From CAYQJL01 sp964573295 (lineage in GTDB: Bacteria; Eisenbacteria; RBG-16-71-46; CAIMUX01; WJJG01), in contig CAZNJE010000004.1 of NCBI GenBank assembly GCA_964573295.1, forward strand, positions 62,001-126,000: a DNA stretch of 64,000 nt, read 5' to 3'. Shown one piece after another: positions 9,060 to 17,376 of this stretch. Both the position numbers and the translations under genes were made by a program. Every line of letters begins with the position of its first letter. Within the stretch, counting starts at the first letter, position 1. Below the pieces are notes generated by a model. It ran no database searches and was not told the origin of the DNA. It worked only from the letters and a program-made list of their open reading frames with translations.

Positions 9060-10022
9060 CTATCCGGAGGTCAGCATCGTCCAGGCCAGCATCCGCCCCG
9101 TGCGCCCGCCATCACCCCGGTGCGAGAAGAACTGGTGCCGCTGGCAGACCGTGCAGCGCCCATCCCGTCTCAACCGGGATGGAGCCACTCCCGCCTCTCT
9201 GAGTTGGGCTTCCAGAAGGGCCGGAAGGTCCACATGGGGGCGAGCTGGGGTGCCGTCGCCGGCATAGCTGGCATCACCGGCATCGCCGCCATCACCGGCA
9301 TCGCCGGCATCACCGGCATCGCCGAAGCGCAGAACCTCGGGCGGGAAGCGATCAGCGACTTCTGGACCGACTTCGAAGCAACACGGTCCTATGCCAGGTC
9401 CGATCCATGCCCACAGCGCCTCGCTTGGAATCTCGCCGTCCGGCGACAACGCTGCGCCCTCCGGCGGCACCGCTGCGCCGTCCGGCGACAACGCTGCGCC
9501 GTCTCGCGGCAACGCTGCGCTATCTGGCGTCAACCCCTCAAGGTATCTTCGCAGCGTTTCGGCGACGACACCGACGAGGTTGCCGGCGGTGCTGCGCCAA
9601 CCGCAGTGCAGGAGCGCCGCCACACGGCCCGGCACGCCCATCACCACCGGATAGCAATCGGCCACGGTGAGGGCCAGAGGCAAGCCGGGCCGGCGAGTCA
9701 GCAGAGCGTCGGCGTCTCCCCTCACGCCGGGTTCGTCGGTCCAAAGCGCGCGTGTGCCGTGTTCGAGCCGGATCCGCGCCGCCCGTTCCAGGGGGAGACG
9801 TGTTGCAAACGCGAGCCGCGCCAGATTGTCGGCCAATCGGGACGGATCGTCCCCGGTGCGGGTACCCATGTTGAGGCTGCCGAAAGGCGGGGGGCTGATC
9901 CCGCCGAGGCGTGTACTGAGTCCGGCTGGCAGGGTGGTGGGCCACGGCGGCGCGGGTTCCACCCACTGGGGCGCGGTCGGCCTCTGGGAGCCATCGCCGT
10001 GAGGGCTCGGGTCGGGGCGCAT
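9060..10022 (-). CDS. pgeF: PgeF/YfiH-family purine nucleoside phosphorylase (polyphenol oxidase/laccase-domain protein)
   Basis: A 320-residue protein with the family's metal-site landmarks in order: LEHGT, TVADCYPVVM, LLHCGWRSTAGN, GPGIGPCCFEVG, and a C-terminal CTVCQRHQFFSHRGDGG. Members of this family (YfiH/YlmD/FAMIN) act on purine nucleosides, and older annotations call them multicopper polyphenol oxidase. Two stretches are foreign to the family: seven-residue repeats between about residues 163 and 197, and a Gly/Asp/Ala run near residues 235-260. Both are tandem DNA repeats in frame, so the protein is longer than usual. The ATG at 10022 (minus strand) follows GAGGAAG. Confidence 0.9.
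   Translation of the reverse strand: MRPDPSPHGDGSQRPTAPQWVEPAPPWPTTLPAGLSTRLGGISPPPFGSLNMGTRTGDDPSRLADNLARLAFATRLPLERAARIRLEHGTRALWTDEPGVRGDADALLTRRPGLPLALTVADCYPVVMGVPGRVAALLHCGWRSTAGNLVGVVAETLRRYLEGLTPDSAALPRDGAALSPDGAAVPPEGAALSPDGEIPSEALWAWIGPGIGPCCFEVGPEVADRFPPEVLRFGDAGDAGDAGDGGDAGDASYAGDGTPARPHVDLPALLEAQLREAGVAPSRLRRDGRCTVCQRHQFFSHRGDGGRTGRMLAWTMLTSG
9257..9324. repeat. 9-bp degenerate tandem repeat inside pgeF
   Basis: About seven copies of a 9-bp unit (GGCATCACC/GCC on the plus strand), in frame with the enzyme and encoding a Gly-Asp-Ala run. Confidence 0.85.
9436..9534. repeat. 21-bp tandem repeat inside pgeF
   Basis: Units begin at 9436, 9457, 9478, 9499 and 9520 (the last partial). 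They are in frame and encode a seven-residue DGAALSP-like unit in a surface-loop position. Confidence 0.9.
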
Positions 10023-10182
10023 GATGCACTTCCTCGATCGGATCGGAGCGATCCTCGATCGGCTAGACCGGTTCGCGGGCGGCGCTCGACCGGCCGGGTG
10101 ACCGCACGCGGGCGTTTGGCGGGCGCGCCCCCCCCCGACGGGTCGCCGATGGCGCTGGGCCACCGTCTGGTTTCGGCCACCG

Positions 10183-10282
10183 NNNNNNNNNNNNNNNNNN
10201 NNNNNNNNNNNNNNNNNNNNNNNNNNNNNNNNNNNNNNNNNNNNNNNNNNNNNNNNNNNNNNNNNNNNNNNNNNNNNNNNNN
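10183..10282. other. Scaffold gap (100 N) inside a 17-bp tandem repeat
   Basis: The same 17-bp unit, starting GGCCACCGTC, lies on both sides of the N run (about 10158-10182 and 10283-10307). The gap therefore hides more copies in the spacer between pgeF and the next gene. I see no gene in 10023-10437, only this repeat and a run of nine C at 10128-10136. Confidence 0.9.
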
Positions 10283-10437
10283 GGCCACCGTCTGGTTTCG
10301 GCCACCGGCGGCGGAACCGGATGACCTGGCCGCAATTCCCGCGTATGCTCTCGGCCACACGCTAGCAGCCGGGTTCCGTTCCGGCAAGACGGCTTCGCGA
10401 GAAGCGCTGACGAAGAGCCGAACTGGAAAGTGAGGCA

Positions 10438-12498
10438 ATGCTCGAAGTACTGCAGAAAATCGACGAGGCGGTCCTCCTGTGGGTCCATCAGGGATGGCGC
10501 ACGCCGTGGGGGGATCGTTTCTTTCCCTGGATCACCGAGTCCGAGCACTTCGTGATCCCGCTGGCGGTGGCTTGGGTGGGGCTGCTCGTTTTCGGCGGTC
10601 GCTACGGCCGGGTGCTTGCGCTCATCCTAGCGCTAACCCTGCTCGCGACCGACCAGATCTCGAGTCAGGTCATCAAACCGTGGGTTGGGCGCATCCGTCC
10701 CTGCTTTGCCGTCGAAGGTGTCACCGCGTTGCTGCCACAGGTCCGTTCGGCCTCATTCCCCTCCAGCCACGCGACGAACATCTTCGGCGCGGCCACGGTC
10801 TTCATCATGGGCGGTCGGCCGCGCTGGGTCTGGGCCCCCGCGCTTGTCATCGCTTCGCTCGTGGCGCTCTCGCGGGTCTACGTGGGCGTGCACTACCCGT
10901 CCGACATCCTCGCCGGCTCGCTCCTGGGTGTCGTGCTGGGCGCCGTGGTCTTCATGATCGTGACGCACTGGCTGGGGCTGGAGCCGGCGGCGGGTGGGGG
11001 GAGACGGGCCGGCACAGGGGACCGGAGCGGAGCGCCGAAGGGGGGAACTCGAGGATCTCGGAGGATTGGTGTCCGTCGCTTGGCTACGGCGCTGGTCGCG
11101 GTCGCCGGCATCGGAGTCGCCGCCTTCGGATTCGGCGGATGCGGGAGCGACAGCGGCGATCAGGCGGCGGAGCCGGGCGCGGGCGGACCGGGCCCGGGTG
11201 GCACGGGGGCTTGGGCCGGGGCTGGGGCTGGGGCCATCGAGCCCGGCGCAGCGGCTGGTGCGGGGGAACTCGCGCCAGGGGAGGCATCGGGGAACTTCAG
11301 CGCCTTGCCCGAGATGCACGTGACCGTCGCCGACACGGTGCGCCGCGGCGACACGCTTAGTGCGATGCTGCTTCGAAACGGACTCTATCTGCGCGACATC
11401 GAGGCCGTGCTGCAGGAGGTCCGCCAAGGGGAGCTTTTCTCACTGCGGCGCCTGAAGCCCGGCGAACGGATCGAGCTCACCTGCGATCTCGACGGGTACT
11501 TCGAGGAGTTGCGCTACGAGCGCTCGCCCGACGAGGTCTACGTCGTGGGCCGGGATGCGGATTGCCTACACAGCTACCGCACCGGGCTGCCCTACGCCAG
11601 CTACCTGCGCAAGGTGACCGGTACGCTCGCGACGACGGTCGATGAGATGTTGCGCCGGGCCGGTGCGGGACCCGACGTGACCTACGAGCTTACGCGGATC
11701 TTCGACTCGGACATCGACTTTCTCACCGAGCCCCGGGTCGGAGACCGCCTGACGCTTCTGATCGAGGAGAAGCGCTATGAGGGTGAGCGCGTGGCCACCG
11801 GCGACATTTACTTCGCCCGCTACGAGGGCAAGCGGGTCTCGCAGACCGGTGTGCGCTTCGTGGCCGAGGCGCTCGAGGATGCCGCCGGCCGTTACTTCAC
11901 CCCCGAGGGCGAGTCGCTGGTCAGGGCCTTCCTGCGTTCGCCGCTGAATTACCGCCGCATCTCCTCGCGGTTCTCGCGCAGTCGCCTGCATCCGATCCTG
12001 AGAGTGTACCGGCCGCACCTGGGTGTGGACTACGCAGCGGCCACCGGCACGCCGGTGGTGGCACTCGGCGACGGGGTGGTCGCCTTCGCGGGCTGGAATG
12101 GTGGCTTTGGTCGTCAGGTGCGCGTTCGTCATGGATCGATGTACCTGACCTGCTACGGGCACCTGAGCCGCTTCGGTGAGGACATCCGAACCGGCCGGCG
12201 CGTTACCAAGGGGCAGACGATCGGCTACGTGGGCAGCACCGGGCTCTCGACCGGGCCGCATCTGGATTTTCGGGTGCAGTGCAACGGCGCCTACATCGAT
12301 CCGCTCAAGATGGAGAACCCGCCGACCGCGCCGGTGTCTGAGGAGGCGTGGGACTACTTCCGCACGACCCTGACGACGCTCGAGGCGGTGGTCGACACCC
12401 TTGCCCCGGGGGGACGCGTGCGCCTGGATCAGGTCCTGCAGCGCTCGGCGCCGACCGCCTGGCGGCGCGTCGCGGCCGAACAGACACGGGACTCCTGA
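10438..12498 (+). CDS. PAP2 lipid phosphatase fused to an M23 murein peptidase
   Basis: A 686-residue fusion. The N-terminal half is a six-helix PAP2 phosphatase with all three motifs: KPWVGRIRP (80-88), SFPSSH (106-111), and S145-R146...H152...D156. An Arg/Lys-rich loop (about 183-215) and a seventh hydrophobic segment ending FGGCGS follow. A low-complexity Gly/Ala linker leads to an OapA/LysM-like region and a C-terminal M23 domain with H527xxxD531 and YGH575. The usual HLH reads H608-L-D, replacing one zinc-ligand His by Asp. Positive-inside charge puts the loop in the cytoplasm and the peptidase in the periplasm. PAP2 enzymes dephosphorylate lipid phosphates such as undecaprenyl pyrophosphate, and M23 enzymes cut peptidoglycan cross-links. 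The join looks like a lipoprotein gene fused to the end of a PAP2 gene. Confidence 0.85.
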   Translation: MLEVLQKIDEAVLLWVHQGWRTPWGDRFFPWITESEHFVIPLAVAWVGLLVFGGRYGRVLALILALTLLATDQISSQVIKPWVGRIRPCFAVEGVTALLPQVRSASFPSSHATNIFGAATVFIMGGRPRWVWAPALVIASLVALSRVYVGVHYPSDILAGSLLGVVLGAVVFMIVTHWLGLEPAAGGGRRAGTGDRSGAPKGGTRGSRRIGVRRLATALVAVAGIGVAAFGFGGCGSDSGDQAAEPGAGGPGPGGTGAWAGAGAGAIEPGAAAGAGELAPGEASGNFSALPEMHVTVADTVRRGDTLSAMLLRNGLYLRDIEAVLQEVRQGELFSLRRLKPGERIELTCDLDGYFEELRYERSPDEVYVVGRDADCLHSYRTGLPYASYLRKVTGTLATTVDEMLRRAGAGPDVTYELTRIFDSDIDFLTEPRVGDRLTLLIEEKRYEGERVATGDIYFARYEGKRVSQTGVRFVAEALEDAAGRYFTPEGESLVRAFLRSPLNYRRISSRFSRSRLHPILRVYRPHLGVDYAAATGTPVVALGDGVVAFAGWNGGFGRQVRVRHGSMYLTCYGHLSRFGEDIRTGRRVTKGQTIGYVGSTGLSTGPHLDFRVQCNGAYIDPLKMENPPTAPVSEEAWDYFRTTLTTLEAVVDTLAPGGRVRLDQVLQRSAPTAWRRVAAEQTRDS

Positions 12499-12539
12499 AT
12501 CCTCGTCTGAGGAGAGGAACGCCGTGTGCCGGCTTCGCC

Positions 12540-12623
12540 CGGCGGCGAGCACCCGGCAGCGGGCACCCGGCGGCGAGCACTCGGCGACGAGCACTCGGCG
12601 ACGAGCACTCGGTGGCGAGCACC
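12540..12623 (+). repeat. 14-bp tandem repeat between the PAP2-M23 gene and rsfS
   Basis: Six 14-bp units (12540, 12554, 12568, 12582, 12596, 12610) with few differences. They end 13 bases before the -35 of the rsfS promoter. Confidence 0.95.
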
Positions 12624-12636
12624 CGGGGCGGGCGTC

Positions 12637-12665
12637 TTGCTTCACGGCTGGGCCGGTGCTAGACT
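12637..12665 (+). promoter_or_regulatory. Sigma70-type promoter of rsfS
   Basis: TTGCTT (12637-12642), a 17-base spacer and TAGACT (12660-12665) with a TG at 12657-12658 (extended -10). The start would be near 12672, about 35 bases before the rsfS start codon. Confidence 0.75.
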
Positions 12666-12706
12666 GCTCGCACCGGAGACTTGCCTCTCGGGATCACGGA
12701 GGAACG

Positions 12707-13165
12707 TTGGAGAAAACATCCAAACCGCAGCCGAGTCAGCCCTCTTCCCATGAGATCGCCCAGCTGGCGGCCGAGTTGGGTCTGGACAAGAAGGGCGACG
12801 AAATTGTCATCCTGGACCTGCGGAAGTTCGCCATCGGGTGCGAATACTTCGTGATCATGACCGGCACTTCGGAACCCCATGTGCGCGCCCTCGCCGGGTC
12901 GATCGAAGAAGCACTCGAGCGTCGTTTGGGCCAGAAACCATGGCACCGCGAAGGCCTGCAGAAGGCGCGCTGGATCTTGCTCGACTATGTCGACTGCGTC
13001 GTCCATGTCCTCGATGGCGAGGCTCGCCAGTACTACATGCTCGAGCGTCTGTGGGGCGATGCGCCGCGGGAGCGGATCGGGTTCGAACCGGCCGCGGCGG
13101 GAGGGGAGGACGACGGGCCGGAGAGCCCGTCAACGGATGGGGCGGAGGATACCCGCGACGTTTGA
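12707..13165 (+). CDS. rsfS: Ribosomal silencing factor RsfS
   Basis: A 152-residue RsfS/DUF143 protein. RsfS binds uL14 on the 50S subunit and blocks subunit joining when nutrients are low. The core contains the family signature DEIVILDLRK...EYFVIMTGTS, then PWHREGLQKARWILLDYVDCVVHVLD and YYMLERLWGDAP. A hydrophilic tail of about 30 residues (Glu/Asp/Gly/Pro) is extra. The TTG at 12707 is the only start placed just after GGAGG (12698-12702), because no ATG or GTG lies at the right place. The PfkB gene begins 13 bases after the stop. Confidence 0.95.
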   Translation: MEKTSKPQPSQPSSHEIAQLAAELGLDKKGDEIVILDLRKFAIGCEYFVIMTGTSEPHVRALAGSIEEALERRLGQKPWHREGLQKARWILLDYVDCVVHVLDGEARQYYMLERLWGDAPRERIGFEPAAAGGEDDGPESPSTDGAEDTRDV

Positions 13166-13177
13166 GGAGGCGAGTCG

Positions 13178-14095
13178 ATGAAGATTGTGGCGGTTGGATC
13201 AGTGGCCCTCGACACGATCCACACGCCGACGACGAGTCACGAGCGATTGCTGGGAGGTTCGGCCTCCTATTTTTCCCTGGCCGCCATTCACCTGGCACCG
13301 GTGGGCATCGTGGCCGTGGTGGGCGAGGATTTCGCGCCCGAGCATCGGGAGCTCTTGGCCGGGCGAGGCGTCGACCTGGCCGGTTTGGAGACGGCACCGG
13401 GATCCACCTTCCACTGGGAGGGCGAGTACGACCAGGATCCTAACGTCCGGCGCACGGTGCGGACCGAACTCGGGGTGTTCGAGTCGTTTCATCCCGCGTT
13501 GCCGCCTACGTACCTGGACGCGGAAGTGCTCTTCCTGGCCAACATCGATCCGCTGTTGCAGCTCGAAGTGCTCGGACGACTGAGTCATGCTCCCGTGGTG
13601 GCGGTCGACACGATGAACTTCTGGATCGAGGGGAATCTGGAAGCGGTTCACCAGGTCGTCTCGCGCGCCGACATCCTCTTCGTCAACGATGAGGAGGCGC
13701 GGATGCTGACGGCGGACACCGATCTGGTCAAAGCCGCCGAGGAGATCCGCAAGCTGGGTCCCGAGATCGTGGTCATCAAGAAAGGGGCCCACGGGGCAGC
13801 GGCCCTGGGGCCGTGGGGCTGGATTCTGTTCCCGGCCTTCCCGGTCAGTGGCGTAGTCGATCCCACCGGGGCCGGCGATTCCTTCGCGGGAGGGTTGCTC
13901 GGCTATCTGGCCGGCAAATCCTGGCGTTCCCGCGAACGGTTCGCCGAGGGGATCGCGGTCGCGACGGCAACGGCCTCGCTTACAGTGGAGGCGTTCGGGG
14001 TCGCGGCCCTGGGCCGTGACCGTGCCGCCGACTTGCGCGACCGCGCGACGGCATTGCGCGAAGCGATGCATTTCGATCCTCCACAGGGTCTCTAG
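13178..14095 (+). CDS. PfkB-family carbohydrate kinase
   Basis: A 305-residue ribokinase-fold kinase. It begins with the strand MKIVAVGSVALDTI and a GGSASYFS substrate loop. It ends with the PfkB signature DPTGAGDSFAGG, whose Asp is the catalytic base and whose GAGD forms the anion hole. The sugar or nucleoside substrate cannot be read from sequence; small members of this type are often annotated simply as sugar kinase. It follows rsfS by 13 bases and ends 28 bases before the next gene, so it lies within an operon with housekeeping genes. Confidence 0.88.
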   Translation: MKIVAVGSVALDTIHTPTTSHERLLGGSASYFSLAAIHLAPVGIVAVVGEDFAPEHRELLAGRGVDLAGLETAPGSTFHWEGEYDQDPNVRRTVRTELGVFESFHPALPPTYLDAEVLFLANIDPLLQLEVLGRLSHAPVVAVDTMNFWIEGNLEAVHQVVSRADILFVNDEEARMLTADTDLVKAAEEIRKLGPEIVVIKKGAHGAAALGPWGWILFPAFPVSGVVDPTGAGDSFAGGLLGYLAGKSWRSRERFAEGIAVATATASLTVEAFGVAALGRDRAADLRDRATALREAMHFDPPQGL

Positions 14096-14123
14096 TCTGA
14101 CACCGGCACCGTTGGGAGGCACC

Positions 14124-14891
14124 ATGACGTTACCTGCACTCGAGGAGATCGAACGTACGCTCATGCAATTGAAGGGTGTGGAGGCCGCGCGAGTGTGTGC
14201 CGAGGGCGACCACATTACCGAGATTCACGTGGTGGCCACCGAGGGTTCGCGACCGAAGAACATCGCGCGCGACGTACGCTCTTACATGGTGGCCGCGCTG
14301 GGCATCGACGTTCCCCACCAGAAGATCAGCGTGGCCGTACCCGGACGGGAGCCCGGGGCGGTGCCGACGGCGGAGGGCGCCTCGCTCACCGGTGGCCTTC
14401 ATGGAGATCGGGGCGGCGCGGCGGCGCAACCCGATCTCGGGGACGAGCCCGTCATCGAGGAAGAACCGTTGTCGGGCGGGAGGATTCGTTTTCGCTCCGT
14501 GAACCTCCTGGTCGAGGGCGTGCGGTCGGAGGTCCAGGTCGTACTCGAAGTGAGCGGTCGCACGTTGCACGGCACGGCCGAGGGGGCTCCGGCGACCCTG
14601 GGCACCGAGCGCCTGATAGCGGCGGCGACGCTGCAAGCGGTCGAGCGCCTCGTACGCGAGGACGTGCGCCTTTTGCCCGGGGACCTGACCTTCACGCGCT
14701 GCGGCCACGGGGAAGCGGTGGTGGTGGAGATCGTGGTCGTTCACCCACGTTCCGAGCAGCGGTTGGTTGGGGCGTGCCGGGTGCAACAAGACCGTCACCG
14801 CTGTGTGGTCTTCGCCGTGCTCGACGGACTCAACCGGATGATCGAGACCTTGGTGCCCCAGGAGTGGGTGGAGTTCGACGTCCACGGCTAG
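14124..14891 (+). CDS. Conserved hypothetical protein
   Basis: A 255-residue soluble protein in two parts. Residues 1-75 (predicted beta-alpha-beta, with EIHVVATEGSRP and DVPHQKISVAV) resemble a small domain found in uncharacterised proteins of many phyla. A Gly/Asp/Glu linker follows. Residues about 115-255 form a second alpha/beta domain starting RIRFRSVNLLVEGVRSEVQVVLE. No catalytic motif is visible. GGGAGG precedes the ATG at 14124. It is co-directional between the PfkB kinase and purM. I do not assign a function. Confidence 0.65.
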   Translation: MTLPALEEIERTLMQLKGVEAARVCAEGDHITEIHVVATEGSRPKNIARDVRSYMVAALGIDVPHQKISVAVPGREPGAVPTAEGASLTGGLHGDRGGAAAQPDLGDEPVIEEEPLSGGRIRFRSVNLLVEGVRSEVQVVLEVSGRTLHGTAEGAPATLGTERLIAAATLQAVERLVREDVRLLPGDLTFTRCGHGEAVVVEIVVVHPRSEQRLVGACRVQQDRHRCVVFAVLDGLNRMIETLVPQEWVEFDVHG

Positions 14892-14966
14892 CGGCTAGGT
14901 CTGCGTACGCGACGAGCGACGCACACGGGACTTAATGTACGCGCAGGACGCGAGGGAGAGGAGCCG

Positions 14967-16019
14967 ATGAGCCAGGGAAAGGCATCGAGCTACAAGAAAG
15001 CGGGCGTCGACCTCGAGGTGGCCGACGCCCTGGTCGACCGGCTGAAACCGCTGGCCGAGAGCACACGAACCGCCGGTGTGGAGAGCGGTCTCGGGAGTTT
15101 TGGCGGGTTCTTTGCTTTTCCCCAGCCCGGGGGCGAGCAGATTCTGATCGCCAGCATCGATGGCGTGGGTACCAAGATGAAGGTGGCGCGCCTGACCGGG
15201 CTCTGGGAGAACGCGGGCCACGATATCGTGGCGCATTGTGTGGACGACATTCTGGTACACGGTGCGCGACCGCTCTTCTTCCTCGACTACATCGGTACGA
15301 GCAAGCTGGAGCTCGATGTGCTCGAGGCTCTCGGGCGCGGGATGGCCGAGGCCTGCCGCGAGGCCGGGTGCGCCCTTCTCGGCGGCGAGACGGCCGAGAT
15401 GCCGGGGGTCTATGTGCCGGGTGAGGTCGACCTGGTGGGCTGCATCGTCGGGGCGGTCGAGCGCAGCCGGATTCTGCCCGGCGAGCGGGTGCGGGAGGGC
15501 GACGAGCTGATTGGTCTGGCCTCCTGGGGCCTCCACACGAACGGCTACAGCCTGGCCCGCAAGGTGCTCTTGGAGGAGGGGCCGGGTGCCGACGAGGTCT
15601 TGCCCGGCTCGGAGGAGACCGTTGGCGAAGCGCTATCGGCCCGCCATCGTCTCTACTGGTCGGCGGTTTCAGGTCGTCTGGACCGGCCCGAGCTCCACGC
15701 CATGGCCCATGTGACCGGGGGCGGGATCCCGGGCAACCTGCGGCGCGTGTTGCCGGACGGCATGGCGGCCGAGGTCGATGCCTCGAGCTGGAGCGTGCCC
15801 CCGGTCTTCCGCGCCATCGGGGAGTGGGGACGGGTCGCCGAGGAAGAGATGTACCACGTCTTCAACATGGGCATCGGCTGGATCCTGGTGGTCGATCCCT
15901 CGGTGGCCGATGGCTGGCAGCAGGACCTGGCCGAAGACGGTTGGGGAGCGGTGCGGCTCGGCCGGGTCCTGGCCGGGGAGGCCGGCCCAAAGGCCCCTGC
16001 CTCGGTCCGGATGCGATAG
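14967..16019 (+). CDS. purM: Phosphoribosylformylglycinamidine cyclo-ligase (AIR synthetase)
   Basis: PurM closes the imidazole ring in purine synthesis, converting FGAM and ATP to AIR. The 350-residue product shows the family's glycine-rich start (YKKAGVDLEVADALV), the ASIDGVGTK nucleotide loop, HCVDDILVHGARPLFFLDYIG, LLGGETAEMPG and HVTGGGIPGNLRRVLP near the end. Length is normal. The ATG at 14967 follows GGGAGAGGAG. It is the only purine gene in the window and is followed by a repeat-rich spacer and the tRNA-Val promoter. Confidence 0.96.
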   Translation: MSQGKASSYKKAGVDLEVADALVDRLKPLAESTRTAGVESGLGSFGGFFAFPQPGGEQILIASIDGVGTKMKVARLTGLWENAGHDIVAHCVDDILVHGARPLFFLDYIGTSKLELDVLEALGRGMAEACREAGCALLGGETAEMPGVYVPGEVDLVGCIVGAVERSRILPGERVREGDELIGLASWGLHTNGYSLARKVLLEEGPGADEVLPGSEETVGEALSARHRLYWSAVSGRLDRPELHAMAHVTGGGIPGNLRRVLPDGMAAEVDASSWSVPPVFRAIGEWGRVAEEEMYHVFNMGIGWILVVDPSVADGWQQDLAEDGWGAVRLGRVLAGEAGPKAPASVRMR

Positions 16020-16102
16020 GGCTGCCCGGATGGGCTGAGGCCGGAGCGGGCCGGCCGATCATGAGGGCAGCCGAAGGGGGGCCGCGGTGCGGATGGCGAC
16101 CC

Positions 16103-16152
16103 CGGGTCCAATCTGGGGTTCAACCTTGGGTTCAACCTGGGGTTCAACCTGG
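16103..16152 (+). repeat. 12-bp tandem repeat before the tRNA-Val promoter
   Basis: About four copies of a GGGGTTCAACCT-like unit with small indels. The array ends three bases before the -35 element of the following promoter. Confidence 0.85.
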
Positions 16153-16155
16153 GAG

Positions 16156-16184
16156 TTGACACCTACCGGCGGGTCGCCTAAGAT
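16156..16184 (+). promoter_or_regulatory. Sigma70-type promoter of tRNA-Val and possibly the infC operon
   Basis: A consensus TTGACA (16156-16161), a 17-base spacer and TAAGAT (16179-16184), about 30 bases before the tRNA. Confidence 0.85.
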
Positions 16185-16220
16185 GTTCTCTGCTTCGTCC
16201 GAAGGATAGAGGCAGGTGAT

Positions 16221-16294
16221 GGGCGATTAGCTCAGTTGGTTAGAGTGCTTGCTTGACATGCAAGAGGTCACTGGTTCGATTCCAGTATCGCCCA
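16221..16294 (+). tRNA. tRNA-Val (GAC)
   Basis: A complete cloverleaf of 74 nt: acceptor GGGCGAT/ATCGCCC, D-arm GCTC...GAGT, anticodon stem CTTGC/GCAAG with loop TTGACAT (anticodon GAC), and T-arm ACTGG/CCAGT with loop TTCGATT. The discriminator is A and no CCA is encoded. Confidence 0.97.
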
Positions 16295-16517
16295 AGTGAG
16301 ACGGCACGGGGTCTGGCCTCGCGCGTCTTCCGAGCGCGGTGCGCCGTTGTCGGCGGCCGTGTTACATGCAGGGAGCGTGTGCTCCTGTGAAAGCAGAAGC
16401 GTCGCAGCTTCTCGCCTCGCGATCCCTCCCGCTCCGTGCGGGAGCGAAGGTTTCGGGGCCGTTAGAGGTTCCTCGGCCGAGAAGGGCGGTAGGCCGTGGG
16501 AGTCTATTTCGATGAGA

Positions 16518-16539
16518 AGCGGCTTCGGCCGCTTTTTTT
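16518..16539 (+). terminator. Intrinsic terminator upstream of infC, possibly an attenuator
   Basis: A 6-bp stem AGCGGC/GCCGCT capped by TTCG (16518-16533) followed by at least six T. It lies about 220 bases after tRNA-Val and 40 bases before infC. It could simply end the tRNA transcript, or act as a leader attenuator as in L20-controlled infC operons. The 16295-16517 leader also has a strong CTCCCG/CGGGAG hairpin. No other promoter for infC is evident. Confidence 0.8.
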
Positions 16540-16578
16540 GTCGGCTGTTCGCAGCATCGCCCTTGGGAGGTAACGGCG

Positions 16579-17103
16579 ATTCGCAAGGACGACGCCAAGG
16601 CTCGGGTGAACGAGCGGATTCGGGCGCCCATGGTCCGTGTGGTGGATGAGGAAGGCAATCAGGTTGGGATCATCACGGTCGCCGATGCCCTCAGGATGGC
16701 ACGGGAACGGGATCTCGATCTGGTGGAGGTGGCGGCCAACGCCCGTCCGCCGGTCTGCCGGATCATGGACTACGGGAAGTACAAGTACGAGTACTCTAAG
16801 CGGCAGCGGAAGGCGAAGCAGAAGGCCCATCAGACCCATCTGAAAGAAGTGAAGATGGGCGTCAAGATCGGCGATCACGACCTTCAGACGAAACTGAACA
16901 AGGCCCGCGAGTTTCTCGAGAAGCGCGACAAGGTCAAGTTCACCGTCAGGTTTCGGGGGCGTGAGATCGTGCACAAGGAGCTCGGCGAGGACCTGCTGCG
17001 GCGGGCCCAGCAAGAGCTGGCCGATGTGGCCGTCGTCGAGGTTCCGATTCGATTGGAAGGCCGTTTCCTGTCGACGCTCGTGGCGCCGAAGCCGCAGAAC
17101 TAG
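16579..17103 (+). CDS. infC: Translation initiation factor IF-3 with an ATT start
   Basis: IF-3 binds the 30S subunit, prevents premature 50S joining and proofreads start codons. From the ATT at 16579 the product is 174 residues beginning I(M)RKDDAKARVNERIRAP, matching the normal IF-3 N-terminus. The family signature RPPVCRIMDYGKYKYE and the C-terminal VKFTVRFRGREIVHKELG are intact. GGGAGG (16565-16570) is ideally spaced from the ATT. The next in-frame start, GTG at 16606, has no ribosome site and would remove nine conserved-region residues. An AUU start is the known device by which IF-3 represses its own synthesis. Confidence 0.93.
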   Translation: MRKDDAKARVNERIRAPMVRVVDEEGNQVGIITVADALRMARERDLDLVEVAANARPPVCRIMDYGKYKYEYSKRQRKAKQKAHQTHLKEVKMGVKIGDHDLQTKLNKAREFLEKRDKVKFTVRFRGREIVHKELGEDLLRRAQQELADVAVVEVPIRLEGRFLSTLVAPKPQN

Positions 17104-17172
17104 TGCCGATCACAGCGATCCCGTTGGCGGGATGCGTTGTCACGCTGTTGGAGGACAGAGGGGGAGAAGACC

Positions 17173-17370
17173 ATGCCGAAACTGAAATCGCGACGCGGAG
17201 CCGCGAAGCGGTTCAAGCTCACCGGGAAGGGGCGTATCCGCCACTACCGTACCGGTGCGGGACACCTCATGACCCGCAAGAGCCGCAAGCGCAAGCGCCG
17301 TCTGCGCCAGGGTGACCTGGTGTCCAAGGTAGATGAGACCAAGGTGCGCCGTCAGCTCGGGCTGGAGTAG
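17173..17370 (+). CDS. rpmI: 50S ribosomal protein L35
   Basis: A 65-residue basic protein with the L35 pattern MPKLKSRRGAAKRFKLTGKG...RKSRKRKRRLRQ. It is part of the large subunit near the E site. The ATG at 17173 follows GGGGAGAAG. It lies in the classical infC-rpmI-rplT order, with an unusually long, repeat-filled spacer before rplT. Confidence 0.97.
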   Translation: MPKLKSRRGAAKRFKLTGKGRIRHYRTGAGHLMTRKSRKRKRRLRQGDLVSKVDETKVRRQLGLE

Positions 17371-17376
17371 ACATCT

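Noticed and set aside
16296..16649. Open frame spanning the leader between tRNA-Val and infC
   Set aside because: It runs through the terminator and overlaps infC in another frame, with no domain or ribosome site.
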